Shown here: piece after piece, positions 1 through 12,804 of the stretch | Numbering within the stretch: position 1 is the stretch's first letter | Layout: each line of letters opens with the position of its first letter | Source: an uncultured Actinomycetes bacterium | GTDB lineage: Bacteria > Actinomycetota > Actinomycetes > Nanopelagicales > Nanopelagicaceae | Assembly: GCA_903928745.1 (NCBI GenBank) | Contig: CAIYRR010000054.1 | Span: forward strand, 1-35,693 | DNA length: 35,693 nt | Direction: 5' to 3' | Translations under genes and position numbers: made by a program | The notes under the pieces: generated by a model | What the model was told of the DNA's origin: nothing | What the model saw: only the letters and a program-made list of their open reading frames with translations | Database searches by the model: none

Positions 1-3020
<3,020 letters not shown>

Positions 3021-3021
<1 letters not shown>

Positions 3022-4760
3022 CACAACTCCTGCGAATCCCAGTCGGGAGCAATCCCCCGAGCAATCATGATTTCATCATTTGATGTTCCAGCCGCAACCA
3101 TTGGCCAAACCATCGCATCACGGAAAACTCTGAAATCCACAACGACTGGTTGATCGTTGATAGACATCGCTTCCTTGATGACCGCATCTACATCTTCAGG
3201 TCGCTCACACCGCAGTCCTGCACATCCCATTGCATCTGCCAGTTTTACGAAATCTGGAATGCGCTTTGAATGTAAGGAAGTGTTGGAATAGCGACCTTCA
3301 TAGAACATGGTCTGCCACTGGCGAACCATGCCCAAACTTTCGTTGTTGATGATGGCGACTTTGATAGGGATGTTATTGAGTGAGCAGGTGACGAGTTCTT
3401 GATTCGTCATTTGAAAACATCCGTCGCCATCAATTGCCCAGACAGTCGTGTCAGGCATGCCAACTTTTGCTCCCATAGCCGCAGGAACTGCGTATCCCAT
3501 GGTTCCAAGTCCGCCAGAGTTCAACCAAGTGCGAGGCTTTTCATATTTTACAAATTGGGAAGCCCACATTTGATGTTGCCCAACACCTGCAACATAAATG
3601 GAATCAGGTCCAGAAATCGCGCCAATTCGTTCGATGACATATTGAGGAGAAGTAGAACCATCTACTGGTTTGTCATAACCCAACGGGTATGCCGCGCGAA
3701 GTGATGACATTTGGCGCCACCAAACGGTGAGATCGGGTTTGTTTTTCTTGAACTCTTCCTGAAGTGCCAGAATCAGCGCGTTCAAAGTATGAGCAAGATC
3801 GCCAATGATTGGGACATCAGCAAATCGATTCTTTCCAATTTCCGCAGGATCAATATCTGCATGAATAACTTTTGCATGGACTGCGAAGGAGGAAAGTTTT
3901 CCCGTCACGCGATCATCAAAGCGAGCGCCAAGCGTGATGAGAAGATCGCTCTTTTGCAGCGCAGTAACTGCTGCAACGGTGCCATGCATTCCGGGCATTC
4001 CTAAATGCAAGTTATGACTGTCAGGGAATGCACCGCGTGCCATAAGAGTAGTAACGACAGGTGCACCCAGAAGTTCTGCAATCTGCATCAATTGCTTTGA
4101 TGCATTCGCTTTAATGATTCCGCCACCTACGTAGAAAACAGGTTTCTTAGCCTGGGCAATCAAGGCAACAGCATCGCGAATTGCTTGAGCATCTGGTTCT
4201 ACTTGTGGTTTATATCCAGCAAATTGAATGCTCGTTGGATATGAAAAATTTGTCATTTTCTGCAAGGCATCTTTTGCGATATCAACAAGAACAGGTCCTG
4301 GACGTCCCGTGCTTGCAATGTGGAATGCTTCGGCAATCGCACGAGGAATATCATCGGGATTGGTAACTAAATAATTATGTTTCGTTATCGGCATGGTTAT
4401 GCCGCGAATATCTGCCTCTTGAAAGGCATCAGTTCCAATGGCGGCCGATGGCACTTGCCCCGTAATTGCAACGAGTGGAACGGAATCCATTTGGGCATCA
4501 GCTAATGGAGTTACAAGGTTGGTAGCACCCGGACCTGAAGTGGCCATGCAGACGCCAACGCGACCCGTAACTTGGGCGTACCCCGTGGCGGCATGGCCAG
4601 CGCCTTGCTCATGTCGAACCAAGATATGGCGAATTTTGGAATCGTAAAGTGGATCGTAGACAGGCAAGACTGCGCCACCAGGAATTCCAAACATGACATC
4701 GACGCCAGCGGCTTCTAAGGATTTAACGAGGCTGCTCGCCCCAGTCATCTCTGTTCCCAT
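3021..4760 (-). CDS. ilvB: Acetolactate synthase large (catalytic) subunit
   Basis: ThDP/FAD enzyme that condenses two pyruvates to 2-acetolactate, or pyruvate plus 2-oxobutyrate to acetohydroxybutyrate. This is the committed step to Val, Leu and Ile. The N-terminal pyrimidine-binding domain carries the catalytic Glu51 in [13 protein letters not shown]. The central FAD domain follows, then the C-terminal ThDP/Mg2+ motif [11 protein letters not shown]…NN. I choose ATG 4760 ([10 protein letters not shown]), which has GGGAG 5 nt upstream; a GTG at 4775 is in frame but lies upstream of that ribosome site. The product is 579 aa, normal for the family. It is preceded by a leader with a Val/Ile-rich peptide and an intrinsic terminator, so transcription is probably attenuated by charged Val/Ile tRNA level. 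Confidence 0.97.
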
Positions 4761-4800
4761 CTCTACTCCCTTCACTACAGTTCGAATAATTTGCCCTAGT

Positions 4801-4832
4801 AATGCAAAAACCCTCAGTGAATAACTGAGGGT
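4801..4832 (-). terminator. Attenuator terminator in the ilvB leader
   Basis: Read on the minus strand, CCCTCAGT and ACTGAGGG form a perfect 8-bp stem (arms 4831-4824 and 4818-4811) with a 5-nt loop. It can extend by a T-A pair at the base and is followed by TTTTT (4810-4806). It lies between the leader peptide and ilvB, about 40 nt before the ilvB start, where an amino-acid attenuator terminator is expected. Confidence 0.85.
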
Positions 4833-4833
4833 A

Positions 4834-4864
4834 GCGCGCGATCAAATGGAACTAGATCGCGCGC
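4834..4864 (-). promoter_or_regulatory. Leader-peptide (pause-type) hairpin of the ilvB attenuator
   Basis: GCGCGCGATC (4864-4855) and GATCGCGCGC (4843-4834) form a perfect 10-bp stem with an 11-nt loop. The first arm is made of the last leader-peptide codons (Arg-Ala-Ile), and the TAG stop is in the loop. A ribosome reaching the stop would therefore melt this stem. This matches the position of the 1:2 hairpin in classical attenuators. I could not see a convincing 2:3 antiterminator by eye. Confidence 0.65.
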
Positions 4865-4890
4865 TTTTCAATCACTACTACTGAAATCAT
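4852..4890 (-). CDS. ilvBNC leader peptide (attenuation peptide)
   Basis: A 12-codon ORF reading MISVVVIEKRAI then TAG. Six of twelve residues are the operon's end products (three Val, three Ile, with VVVI consecutive). Just downstream come a stem built from its own last codons and an intrinsic terminator, then ilvB. By analogy with enteric ilv leaders and the Corynebacterium ilvBNC leader, ribosome stalling at Val/Ile codons should report charged-tRNA supply. The start can be read two ways: GGAG (4903-4900) lies 9 nt upstream as a Shine-Dalgarno, or a -10 hexamer GAGAAT ends 6 nt before the ATG, which would put the transcript start at the A of ATG. It is not homologous to any enzyme. Confidence 0.8.
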   Translation of the reverse strand: MISVVVIEKRAI

Positions 4891-4896
4891 GGGCTT

Positions 4897-4926
4897 ATTC
4901 TCCAACTACAAGCGCAAAACCGTCAA
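4897..4926 (-). promoter_or_regulatory. Candidate promoter of the ilvB leader/operon
   Basis: TTGACG (-35, 4926-4921), an 18-nt spacer, then GAGAAT (-10, 4902-4897). Six bases separate the -10 from the leader-peptide ATG, so the predicted transcript would begin at or next to the ATG. The -35 is five of six to the SigA consensus; the -10 keeps only the key A2, A4, A5 and T6. Confidence 0.5.
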
Positions 4927-4930
4927 CCCC

Positions 4931-4946
4931 TGAGATTGTCATCTCA
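4931..4946. promoter_or_regulatory. Inverted repeat upstream of the ilvB promoter
   Basis: TGAGAT-tgtc-ATCTCA, a perfect 6-bp inverted repeat. It lies between the ilvD stop and the -35 of the ilv leader promoter. It has no U-tract on either strand, so a terminator is unlikely. It is placed like an operator or activator site, but no factor can be named. Confidence 0.35.
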
Positions 4947-4966
4947 CACTTTGGACTCTTTGGGGA

Positions 4967-6640
4967 CTAATCGCAGACCGCACCTTTACTGGCAGATCCA
5001 ACCAATTTTGCGTATTTGGAGAGAACTCCACGGGTGTACTTATGTGGAATCGGGACGAAGCCAATTCGCCGAGTGGCTAATTCTTCTTCCGAAACTAATA
5101 AATCAAGCGTGCGTTTTACCGTATCGATACGGATACGGTCGCCATCTTTCACAAAAGCGATGGGTCCGCCTTCGGATGCCTCAGGTGCAACGTGACCGAC
5201 GCACAGTCCAGTGGTACCTCCTGAGAATCGTCCATCTGTGAGCAAGAGCACGGATTTACCGAGTCCGGCACCTTTGATTGCGCCAGTAATCATCAACATT
5301 TCGCGCATTCCCGGTCCACCCTTTGGGCCTTCATAACGAATGACGACAACATCACCAGCTTGAATCGTGCCATTTTCAAGTGCATCCATCGCATGTTGTT
5401 CGCGTTCGAAAACTCGGGCAGGTCCCTCAAAAAGTTCAACACCCACTCCAGCAGTTTTTGTTACTGCGCCTTCAGGTGAAAGTGATCCGTTCAGAATTGT
5501 TATTCCACCGCCAAGTGAAAGAGGGTTACTCGTTGCGCGGAGAATTTCGCCATCTGCATCAGGTGGGGCGATATCGGCCAAGTTTTCAGCCATTGTTTTC
5601 CCGGTAACTGTAAGGACATCGCCATGGAGGAGACCTGCATCAAGAAGCGCTTTCAAAACTACGGGAACTCCACCAACTTTATCCATGTCACTCATAACAA
5701 AGCGACCGAATGGTTTGAGATCGCCCAGCAATGGAACTTTGGATCCGATTCGATGGAAATCTTCTAGGTCGAGATCAACATCTGCCTCATGTGCGATTGC
5801 AAGTAGATGGAGCACGGCATTTGTCGAACCACCTAGCGCCATAACTGCAGTGATTGCATTTTCAAATGCAGGTTTAGTCAAAATATCGCGAGTGGTTATT
5901 CCTTGACGAATGAGCTCTACAACCGCAGCACCGGCTTTTACGGAATAGGCATCACGACGACGATCAACAGCAGGTGGTGCAGCCGAACCAGGAAGAGAAA
6001 GTCCAATTGCCTCCCCCACGGTTGCCATGGTGTTTGCTGTGTACATGCCACCACATGCGCCTTCACCTGGGCATATCGCGCGTTCGATTTTGTCTACTTG
6101 CTCTTGTGAAATTAATCCACGAGCACAAGCACCCACAGCTTCGAATGCATCAATGATCGTTACATCTTTACCATCTACTTGGCCGGGCAAAGTGGAACCT
6201 GCGTAAACAAAAACGCTCGCTACATCGATACGTGCAGCAGCCATCATCATTCCTGGTAGCGATTTATCGCAACCTGCAAACGTGACCATTCCATCAAGAC
6301 GCTCGGCTTGCATCACTGTCTCGACTGAATCGGCAATTACTTCGCGTGAAACAAGTGAGAAGTGCATACCTTCGTGTCCCATAGAAATTCCATCAGAGAC
6401 GGAGATCGTGCCAAATTGCATGGGAAAACCCCCCGCATCAATAACTCCTTGACGCGAAGCTTTTGCAAGACGATCGAGGGATAAATTGCATGGAGTGATT
6501 TCGTTCCACGAAGAGACGATGCCAATCTGAGGCTTCACCCAATCTTCATCTCCCATTCCCACTGCGCGCAACATTCCGCGCGCTGGGGCGCGTTCCATAC
6601 CATCTGTAACAAGACCCGATCGAGGTTTCATTGTGCTCAT
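4967..6640 (-). CDS. ilvD: Dihydroxy-acid dehydratase
   Basis: Fe-S enzyme that dehydrates 2,3-dihydroxy-isovalerate and -methylvalerate to the 2-oxo acids, the step after IlvC. At 557 aa it is normal length for IlvD/Edd. Three cluster cysteines are seen: Cys51 (ITPCN), Cys124 (AGCDKSLPG, the family signature) and Cys196 ([14 protein letters not shown]). The second signature is near the C-terminus ([13 protein letters not shown]). ATG 6640 has no Shine-Dalgarno; a TACGAT hexamer ends 6 nt upstream, suggesting leaderless initiation. It is transcribed toward ilvB but separated from it by the attenuator leader, so it may read through or be independently controlled. Function is firm; the start could also be Met4. 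Confidence 0.96.
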   Translation of the reverse strand: MSTMKPRSGLVTDGMERAPARGMLRAVGMGDEDWVKPQIGIVSSWNEITPCNLSLDRLAKASRQGVIDAGGFPMQFGTISVSDGISMGHEGMHFSLVSREVIADSVETVMQAERLDGMVTFAGCDKSLPGMMMAAARIDVASVFVYAGSTLPGQVDGKDVTIIDAFEAVGACARGLISQEQVDKIERAICPGEGACGGMYTANTMATVGEAIGLSLPGSAAPPAVDRRRDAYSVKAGAAVVELIRQGITTRDILTKPAFENAITAVMALGGSTNAVLHLLAIAHEADVDLDLEDFHRIGSKVPLLGDLKPFGRFVMSDMDKVGGVPVVLKALLDAGLLHGDVLTVTGKTMAENLADIAPPDADGEILRATSNPLSLGGGITILNGSLSPEGAVTKTAGVGVELFEGPARVFEREQHAMDALENGTIQAGDVVVIRYEGPKGGPGMREMLMITGAIKGAGLGKSVLLLTDGRFSGGTTGLCVGHVAPEASEGGPIAFVKDGDRIRIDTVKRTLDLLVSEEELATRRIGFVPIPHKYTRGVLSKYAKLVGSASKGAVCD

Positions 6641-6646
6641 GCGGCA

Positions 6647-6676
6647 ATCGTAAAGGCTTCGGCAGGCACTTGTCGC
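6647..6676 (-). promoter_or_regulatory. Candidate leaderless promoter of ilvD
   Basis: GCGACA (-35-like, 4/6), an 18-nt spacer, then TACGAT (6652-6647). The six bases TGCCGC then lead directly to ATG 6640. There is no purine-rich ribosome site between the hexamer and the start. The -10-to-ATG distance would put +1 at the start codon. Confidence 0.45.
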
Positions 6677-6749
6677 ATTTCACGGTAAACTTCCACTATT
6701 CAAGATTTGTTCTAGTCAATCCAAAAAACCCACCGAAAGAGGTTCAAGC

Positions 6750-8213
6750 GTGTTCGAGAATGCCTATAAAGATGGTCTAGATCCAAATAGATGGCGCACG
6801 TTATTTGTAGTAGCCATTTCGCAACTTATGGTCGTTCTTGATTCATCTATCGTGAACATCGCAATTCCTAGCGCTACAAAAGACTTAGGAATTAGCGTTG
6901 CCAACCGCCAGTGGATTATTACCGCTTACACATTGGCCTTCGGTTCACTCCTTTTACTTGGTGGACGCATTGGTGACTACATGGGTCGCAAGAAGATCTT
7001 CCTGGTCGGTCTTATTGGATTTGCCAGTGCTTCTGCACTTGGTGGAATCGCATCAACCCAACATCTTCTCTTTGCTGCTCGCGCACTTCAGGGTGTTTTC
7101 GGCGCCCTGCTTGCTCCTGCCGCACTTGCGATCATTAGCGTGACTTTTACTATCCCTAAGGAACGCGCAAAAGCATTCGGTGTAATTGGCGCAATTTCCG
7201 GTGGAGGCGCAGCAATTGGTTTAATCCTCGGTGGAACGCTTACCGAATACTTCTCATGGCGCTGGTGCTTGGGCGTAAATGTTCCTATCGCCATCATTGC
7301 TGCAATCCTTGCTTTCAAATTCGTTCATGAGTCAAAAGCAACAGGTGATAACACATATGACATTCCGGGAGTGCTTACTGCAACCGCTGGACTTTTCTCA
7401 CTCACATACGGATTTAACCAGGCTGCGACTCACGGCTGGACTGACGGACACACAATTGGATTCCTTGTTGGAGCCGTAGTTCTGTTAATCAGTTTCGTCG
7501 TTATCGAAAAACGTGTTGCCAATCCACTCATGCCTCTTCGTGTAGTCACAGAGCGCAACAGAGGCGGGTCCTACCTTGGTTCTCTCATCGTTGGAGCTGG
7601 ACTGTTTTCTATGTTCCTATTCCTCGGTCTCTACCTCCAAATGATTCTTGGATACTCCCCATTGAAGTCAGGATTTGCATTCTTGCCGTTCACGGTCGGA
7701 ATCATTCTCTTCGCTGGAATTGCTTCTGCGCTACTTCCTAAAGTTGGACCGAAACCACTCATGGTTCCAGGGTTACTTGCAGCCGGTATCGGTTTGCTTC
7801 TTCTGACTCGCATCACTCCAGAGACCGCATACATCACTCATGTTCTGCCGGCTCTATTAATTATGTCGAGTGGAATGGCTTTGGTCTTTATTCCACTGAC
7901 GACAACATCTCTTCATGCTGTGGGAAATCACGACACCGGTGTGGCCAGTGCGATGATTAACACGAGTCAGCAAATTGGTGGCTCACTAGGAACTGCGTTG
8001 CTCAATACTGTTGCCGCAACTGCGACAACAACCTATATCGCCACTCACAAAGATATGGGCAAATCATTGCAACCATTCGCAATGACCCACGGCTTCACAA
8101 CTGCATTCACAGTAAGCGCCGGTTTATTATTTGTTGGAGCTGTTGTACTTGCTCTCTTCATCAACATTGGCAAAGAAGCCGTTGTTGAAACAGAAGGCGT
8201 TGTTGTTCACTAA
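6750..8213 (+). CDS. MFS exporter, DHA2 (EmrB/QacA) type, 14 TM
   Basis: Proton-driven inner-membrane exporter of the 14-helix drug:H+ antiporter-2 family; substrate unknown. Motif D1-like [16 protein letters not shown] lies in helix 1, and motif A is [12 protein letters not shown] between helices 2 and 3. The rest is hydrophobic segments throughout its 487 aa, a normal DHA2 length. The GTG start at 6750 has GAAAGAGG about 8 nt upstream. It is a plus-strand gene between minus-strand ilvD and gatB. Its 3' end overlaps the gatB stop by 4 nt with no terminator between the convergent genes. This looks like a lineage-specific insertion between two conserved operons. Drug resistance is a family label; export of a metabolite is equally possible. 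Confidence 0.85.
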   Translation: MFENAYKDGLDPNRWRTLFVVAISQLMVVLDSSIVNIAIPSATKDLGISVANRQWIITAYTLAFGSLLLLGGRIGDYMGRKKIFLVGLIGFASASALGGIASTQHLLFAARALQGVFGALLAPAALAIISVTFTIPKERAKAFGVIGAISGGGAAIGLILGGTLTEYFSWRWCLGVNVPIAIIAAILAFKFVHESKATGDNTYDIPGVLTATAGLFSLTYGFNQAATHGWTDGHTIGFLVGAVVLLISFVVIEKRVANPLMPLRVVTERNRGGSYLGSLIVGAGLFSMFLFLGLYLQMILGYSPLKSGFAFLPFTVGIILFAGIASALLPKVGPKPLMVPGLLAAGIGLLLLTRITPETAYITHVLPALLIMSSGMALVFIPLTTTSLHAVGNHDTGVASAMINTSQQIGGSLGTALLNTVAATATTTYIATHKDMGKSLQPFAMTHGFTTAFTVSAGLLFVGAVVLALFINIGKEAVVETEGVVVH

Positions 8214-9718
8214 GTAGTTGGTTGACCCAAGTGGCCAAGTAGGAGCTCTCGTACGCGAGCAGCATCTGCTTGGCCTTTGGTTTCTTTCATGACTGCTCCA
8301 ATGAGGGCACCTGCTGCAGGAATATGACCATTTCGTATTTTCTCTGCCGTTTCAGGTTGAGCAGCAATTGCGCGCTCGATGGCAGCCATAAGAGCTGATT
8401 CATCTGAAACTACTTTCAAACCACGAGATTCAATAACGGAAGCGGGTGCTCCCTCCCCTGCGATCACGCCTTCAACAACTTGTCTGGCAAGTTTGTCAGT
8501 GAGTTCCCCGTTGGCAACGAGGGCAACAATTTGAGCCACATCAGTGGGCGAGATTGAAAGATCAGCAATGGTTATGCCTTGCTCTTTAGCAAATCGAGAA
8601 CTTTCTCCGATCCACCAACCGCGTGCGCGTGTTGGATCTGCGCCTAACTTAACTGTTGCCTCAACAATATCGAGAGCGTCAGCGTTGATCATTGCCGCCA
8701 TCTCTTTATCTGGGACTGACCATTCCGTCTGCAAACGCTTGCGACGAAGTGTTGGTTGCTCTGGCAAAGTAGCGCGCAAAGTTTCTATCCATGCAGCATC
8801 TGGCGCCACAGGAACCAAATCCGGCTCTGGGAAATAGCGATAGTCCTCTGCTTGCTCTTTTGATCGACCAGAACGTGTCAAGCCACTCTCTTCTTGGAAG
8901 TGACGAGTTTCTTGAACAACGCGCTCTCCCTTATTGAGTAGCTCGGCATGGCGAATCATTTCTCCGCGCACTGCACGCTCTACAGATCGAAGCGAGTTAA
9001 CGTTTTTAGTTTCGCTACGGGTGCCGAGTGTTTCAGCACCTATGAGGCGAAGTGAAACGTTGGCATCGCAGCGCAAAGAACCTTGCTCCATGCGAACATC
9101 ACTCACACCGAGAGAGCGCAAAATGTCGCGCAATTCAGCAACGTAGGCCTTTGCAACTTCTGGTGCATATTTACCGGTGCCCGGAACAATTTTGGTAACG
9201 ATCTCCACCAAAGGAATTCCTGCGCGGTTGTAATCAAGAAGTGAATAGTCAGCGCCATGAATACGACCCGTGGCACCGCCCACATGGAGTGATTTCCCCG
9301 TGTCTTCTTCCATGTGAACACGTTCAATTTCAACACGGAATTTCTTAATACCTTCATCAGTGTCAATTTCCACATCCAAATAGCCGTTGACGCAGATGGG
9401 CTCGTCGTATTGAGAGATCTGGAAATTCTTTGGCATATCAGGATAGAAATAATTCTTACGAGAGAAACGGCTAAATGGAGCAATGGAGCAATTAAGTGCA
9501 AGGCCAATCAAAATAGATGACTCGATTGCCTTCTCATTGACGACTGGCAGAGCCCCGGGCATTCCCAAACAGACGGGACATGTTTGCGTATTTGGTTCGC
9601 CACCAAAAATTGTGCTGCAACCGCAGAACATTTTCGAATGTGTGTTGAGTTCTACGTGAACTTCAAGACCAAGTACTGGTTCGTATTTCGCGATGACATC
9701 CTCATATGTAAGGCTCAC
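8210..9718 (-). CDS. gatB: Asp/Glu-tRNA amidotransferase subunit B
   Basis: tRNA-binding and kinase subunit of GatCAB, which converts misacylated Glu-tRNA(Gln) or Asp-tRNA(Asn) to the amide form using ammonia from GatA. The cradle domain starts [13 protein letters not shown]. The zinc cysteines are Cys32, Cys34 (CGC), Cys47 and Cys50 (CPVC). The signature EDTGKSLH…[12 protein letters not shown] follows, then the helical and YqeY C-terminal domains. I start at GTG 9718, which overlaps the gatA stop by 4 nt (GTGA), giving 502 aa. The open frame extends to 9766, but those 16 residues lie inside gatA and are not family-like. The 3' end overlaps the convergent exporter by 4 nt. Confidence 0.96.
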   Translation of the reverse strand: MSLTYEDVIAKYEPVLGLEVHVELNTHSKMFCGCSTIFGGEPNTQTCPVCLGMPGALPVVNEKAIESSILIGLALNCSIAPFSRFSRKNYFYPDMPKNFQISQYDEPICVNGYLDVEIDTDEGIKKFRVEIERVHMEEDTGKSLHVGGATGRIHGADYSLLDYNRAGIPLVEIVTKIVPGTGKYAPEVAKAYVAELRDILRSLGVSDVRMEQGSLRCDANVSLRLIGAETLGTRSETKNVNSLRSVERAVRGEMIRHAELLNKGERVVQETRHFQEESGLTRSGRSKEQAEDYRYFPEPDLVPVAPDAAWIETLRATLPEQPTLRRKRLQTEWSVPDKEMAAMINADALDIVEATVKLGADPTRARGWWIGESSRFAKEQGITIADLSISPTDVAQIVALVANGELTDKLARQVVEGVIAGEGAPASVIESRGLKVVSDESALMAAIERAIAAQPETAEKIRNGHIPAAGALIGAVMKETKGQADAARVRELLLGHLGQPTT

Positions 9719-11211
9719 TTTGCACCTGCCAATGCTGGAATCTGGGATAGCAGAGGTGCGCCCCATTGCGACAACAATGATGCTTCAAGTGCTGCGCCTA
9801 CTGAATACATTCTTTGGTCCTGCATTGCCGGCGCCATTACCTGGAAGCCAACGGGAAGCCCATCTTCAGGGGCGAGTCCGCAAGGAAGGCTCATTCCACC
9901 GATACCGGCCATATTTACAGGAATTGTTGCAATGTCATTGAGATACATCGCAAGAGGATCGTTGGCTTTCTCACCAATCTTGAATGCCGTGGTCGGACAC
10001 GTTGGGGAAACGAGTACATCAGCTTTTCCAAAAGCGCTATTGAAATCTTGCATAATCAGTGTTCGCACTTTCTGCGCGCTGCCGTAATAAGCATCAAAAT
10101 ATCCCGATGAGAGCGCATAAGTGCCAAGAATGATGCGGCGCTTTACTTCTCGACCGAAACCAACTTCGCGAGTGAGATTCATGACGGATTCGGCTGATGC
10201 CCCGTCTTCGTCTCCCACTCGAATTCCATAACGCATCGCATCAAAGCGAGCCAAGTTGGAAGAACATTCACTTGGGGCAATCAAGTAATACGCTGCAAGT
10301 GCGTACTCAAAGTTAGGGCAAGAAACTTCGACAATTTCTGCTCCGGCCTTAGCGAGAAGTTCAAGAGACTCTTCAAAACGTGAACGAACGCCTGCTTGGT
10401 ATCCATCACCATTGAGTTCTTTCACAACGCCGATTTTCATTCCCTTAACATCGCCGCTGCGAGCAGCCTGAACAACTTGCGGCACTGGTGCATCGATACT
10501 CGTTGCATCATGAATGTCATGACCTGCAATCACTTCGTGCAACAACGCGGCATCAAGAACCGTGCGTGCACATGGTCCTGCTTGATCAAGGCTCGAAGAA
10601 AAAGCGATAAGACCATAACGCGAAACTCCGCCGTACGTTGGCTTAACTCCGACAGTTCCCGTAACTGCTGCTGGTTGGCGAATCGAACCGCCTGTATCGG
10701 TACCAATCGCTAGCGGTGCTTGGAAGGCGGCAAGTGATGCAGATGATCCGCCACCTGATCCGCCCGGAATGCGTGTGAGATCCCAAGGGTTATGTGTTGG
10801 TCCATAGGCAGAGTTTTCGGTAGATGATCCCATTGCGAATTCATCCATATTTGTTTTACCCAAAATAACAATGCCTGCGGATTTCATTTTCGAAACAACT
10901 GTTGCATCATATGGCGGACGCCATCCTTCAAGAATTTTCGATCCAGCAGTTGTCGGAATGCCTTTTTGCACCATCACATCTTTAAGGGCAAGTGGTACTC
11001 CAGCGAGAGGTCCAACTTTTTCTCCGCGTGCACGGGCATCATCGACAGATTTAGCCTGACTCAATGCGCCCTCAGTATCCACATGCAAGAAGGCATGGAC
11101 TTGCGAATCAACTGCAGAAATACGATCAAGGTGGGCTTGTGTTAATTCAACAGATGTAATCTCACCGGCTTGCATTGCAGAAGCCATTTCATGTGCGGCG
11201 TGAGTAATCAT
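9715..11211 (-). CDS. gatA: Asp/Glu-tRNA amidotransferase subunit A (amidase)
   Basis: Glutaminase subunit of GatCAB, an amidase-signature enzyme that releases ammonia from Gln and channels it to GatB. The catalytic triad is Lys77 (ALKDV), cis-Ser152 in [11 protein letters not shown] and nucleophile Ser176 in [10 protein letters not shown]. Length is 498 aa, normal. The start ATG overlaps the gatC stop by 4 nt (ATGA), and the stop overlaps the gatB GTG in the same way. The order gatC-gatA-gatB is the usual one. Its presence implies that Gln-tRNA and/or Asn-tRNA is made by the indirect route. Confidence 0.97.
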   Translation of the reverse strand: MITHAAHEMASAMQAGEITSVELTQAHLDRISAVDSQVHAFLHVDTEGALSQAKSVDDARARGEKVGPLAGVPLALKDVMVQKGIPTTAGSKILEGWRPPYDATVVSKMKSAGIVILGKTNMDEFAMGSSTENSAYGPTHNPWDLTRIPGGSGGGSSASLAAFQAPLAIGTDTGGSIRQPAAVTGTVGVKPTYGGVSRYGLIAFSSSLDQAGPCARTVLDAALLHEVIAGHDIHDATSIDAPVPQVVQAARSGDVKGMKIGVVKELNGDGYQAGVRSRFEESLELLAKAGAEIVEVSCPNFEYALAAYYLIAPSECSSNLARFDAMRYGIRVGDEDGASAESVMNLTREVGFGREVKRRIILGTYALSSGYFDAYYGSAQKVRTLIMQDFNSAFGKADVLVSPTCPTTAFKIGEKANDPLAMYLNDIATIPVNMAGIGGMSLPCGLAPEDGLPVGFQVMAPAMQDQRMYSVGAALEASLLSQWGAPLLSQIPALAGAK

Positions 11212-11507
11212 GCTTCCTCCCCCAAAATTTGAGGAACACGGAAGCGTTGCTCTTCACTTGCTGGGGCACCAGATAGCGCAGCTTCGGGTGAAAGACTCGG
11301 CACAACCACATCAGGACGTGTCACATTTCGAAGTGGCAAAGGATGCGATGTGGGCACGATGTCCGGGGTTGCAACTTCCTGTACACGAGCAACGGCTTCG
11401 AGAATCACATCAAGCTCGGAGGCTAGCGAATCTAGTTCTGGATCGGTCATATCTATGCGCGCAAGGCGGGCTAGATGTGCGACATCACTTCGTGACAGAG
11501 TGCTCAT
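11208..11507 (-). CDS. gatC: Asp/Glu-tRNA amidotransferase subunit C
   Basis: Small subunit that wraps around GatA and stabilises the GatA-GatB complex. At 99 aa it has the typical N-terminal helix ([22 protein letters not shown]) and the C-terminal LR.D…PSLS.E.AL segment near residues 58-80. It is the first gene of gatCAB. ATG 11507 has no Shine-Dalgarno: the seven bases before it are ACGGCCC, immediately preceded by TAGAAT. That suggests a leaderless mRNA starting at the ATG. The promoter lies within and just after the proA 3' end. Confidence 0.95.
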   Translation of the reverse strand: MSTLSRSDVAHLARLARIDMTDPELDSLASELDVILEAVARVQEVATPDIVPTSHPLPLRNVTRPDVVVPSLSPEAALSGAPASEEQRFRVPQILGEEA

Positions 11508-11514
11508 GGGCCGT

Positions 11515-11544
11515 ATTCTATTTATTCAAGCCCCTAACTGCGAA
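11515..11544 (-). promoter_or_regulatory. Candidate leaderless promoter of gatCAB
   Basis: TTCGCA (-35-like, 11544-11539), an 18-nt spacer, then TAGAAT (11520-11515). Seven nt lie between the hexamer and the gatC ATG, with no ribosome site. The -35 lies within the last codons of proA, so the gat operon can be transcribed independently of proA. Confidence 0.5.
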
Positions 11545-12802
11545 TCTGACCTGTTCCTGTGACAATCCACGTGGTCGTAGTCATCGCTTCAAGCCCCATT
11601 GGACCACGTGCGTGTAACTTTTGATTTGAGATTCCAATTTCAGCCCCAAATCCCATTTGCTCGCCATCGGTAAATCTCGTCGATGCATTGACCATAACCG
11701 CTGCGCAATCAGCTAGCGCGATAAATCGATCAGCTGCCGCTTGTGATTCTGTCACTATCGCTTCAGTGTGATTAGTGCCAAATCGTGCAATGTGATCTGC
11801 AGCAGCATCGACCGAACTCACGATACCCACATTCATCTCGAGAACTCCGTACTCGGTTAGCCAATTTTCATGCGAGGCTAATTCGGCAGAAATTCCAAGG
11901 GATGCCGCAGTAGCGAGAACTCTTTCATCGCAATGAAGGATTACACCTGCACTGCTCAAGGCTTTCAATGCGAGCGGCAAGAACTCTTCAGCAATGTTTT
12001 CGTGAACAAGCAAAGTTTCCGCAGCATTGCACACACTGGGACGATGTGTTTTTGAATTGATGAGAATTGGAATCGCTTTTTCGAGATCTGCATATTGATC
12101 CACGTATACGTGACAGACCCCTGCCCCTGTTTCGATGGTGGGTACGGTGGATTCATCGACAACCATACGAATAAGAGAAGCGCTCCCCCGCGGAATCACA
12201 AGATCAATCTTGCCTCTCGCGTGTAGCAACGCGCGCACGCTTTCACGATCCTCAGACGGGACCAATTGAATAACATCTGGCGAAATCGATGTCTTCGCTA
12301 ATGCATCTTTCATTACCTCTACCAAAATGGCATTACTCGAAGATGCGCTAGAGGAACCGCGCAGTAGCGCTGCATTGCCTGACATCAGCAAGATCACCGC
12401 TGCATCAATGGTGACATTTGGGCGAGCTTCATAAACCATTCCGACCACGCCAAAGGGAACGGTTTTTTGTTGGAGATGAAGTCCGTTAGCCATAGTGGAT
12501 TCGCGCAGAATGATTCCAAGAGGCGATGGAAGGTTGGCCACTTGCCTGGCCCCATTCGCCATGCCAGCGATACGCGCCTCATTAAGCAGAAGTCTGTCCA
12601 ATAGCTGGGGGTGCATTCCATCGGCGCGACCCCGAGCGAGATCCTCTTCATTGGCAAGAAGAATTTCACCGCATCGACTTTCAATTTCATCGGCAATTGC
12701 CAGAACTGCAAACTTTCGATCTGAGTCGGAGGCGGTGGTCAAAGTACGCGCACCAACGCGGGCGCAATCGGCAAGGCTTGCGATCAGGGCGCTGGCATCC
12801 AT
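11534..12802 (-). CDS. proA: Gamma-glutamyl phosphate reductase
   Basis: NADPH-dependent reduction of L-glutamyl-5-phosphate to glutamate-5-semialdehyde, the second step of proline synthesis. An ALDH-superfamily protein of 422 aa, normal. Recognisable segments are the N-terminal cofactor region (VPFGVVGMVYEARPNVTIDAA), LVIPRGS, and the catalytic-Cys segment KTHRPSVCNAAETLL, followed by the C-terminal substrate region ending LHARGPMGLEAMTTTTWIV. It is separated from proB by an opposing serine hydrolase gene, so proA needs its own promoter. The ATG is 2 nt from one arm of a perfect inverted repeat containing TAGGCT, with no Shine-Dalgarno, so it is likely leaderless. Confidence 0.96.
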   Translation of the reverse strand: MDASALIASLADCARVGARTLTTASDSDRKFAVLAIADEIESRCGEILLANEEDLARGRADGMHPQLLDRLLLNEARIAGMANGARQVANLPSPLGIILRESTMANGLHLQQKTVPFGVVGMVYEARPNVTIDAAVILLMSGNAALLRGSSSASSSNAILVEVMKDALAKTSISPDVIQLVPSEDRESVRALLHARGKIDLVIPRGSASLIRMVVDESTVPTIETGAGVCHVYVDQYADLEKAIPILINSKTHRPSVCNAAETLLVHENIAEEFLPLALKALSSAGVILHCDERVLATAASLGISAELASHENWLTEYGVLEMNVGIVSSVDAAADHIARFGTNHTEAIVTESQAAADRFIALADCAAVMVNASTRFTDGEQMGFGAEIGISNQKLHARGPMGLEAMTTTTWIVTGTGQIRS

Positions 12803-12804
12803 GT

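Noticed and set aside
5367-5906. 179-codon plus-strand frame
   Set aside because: Antisense to ilvD; Ser/Arg-rich shadow translation with no recognisable fold or ribosome site.
6670-6699. TTGTCG-18-CACTAT as the promoter of the plus-strand DHA2 exporter
   Set aside because: The -10 matches only three of six positions and several other weak pairs exist in the same 109-bp divergent region.
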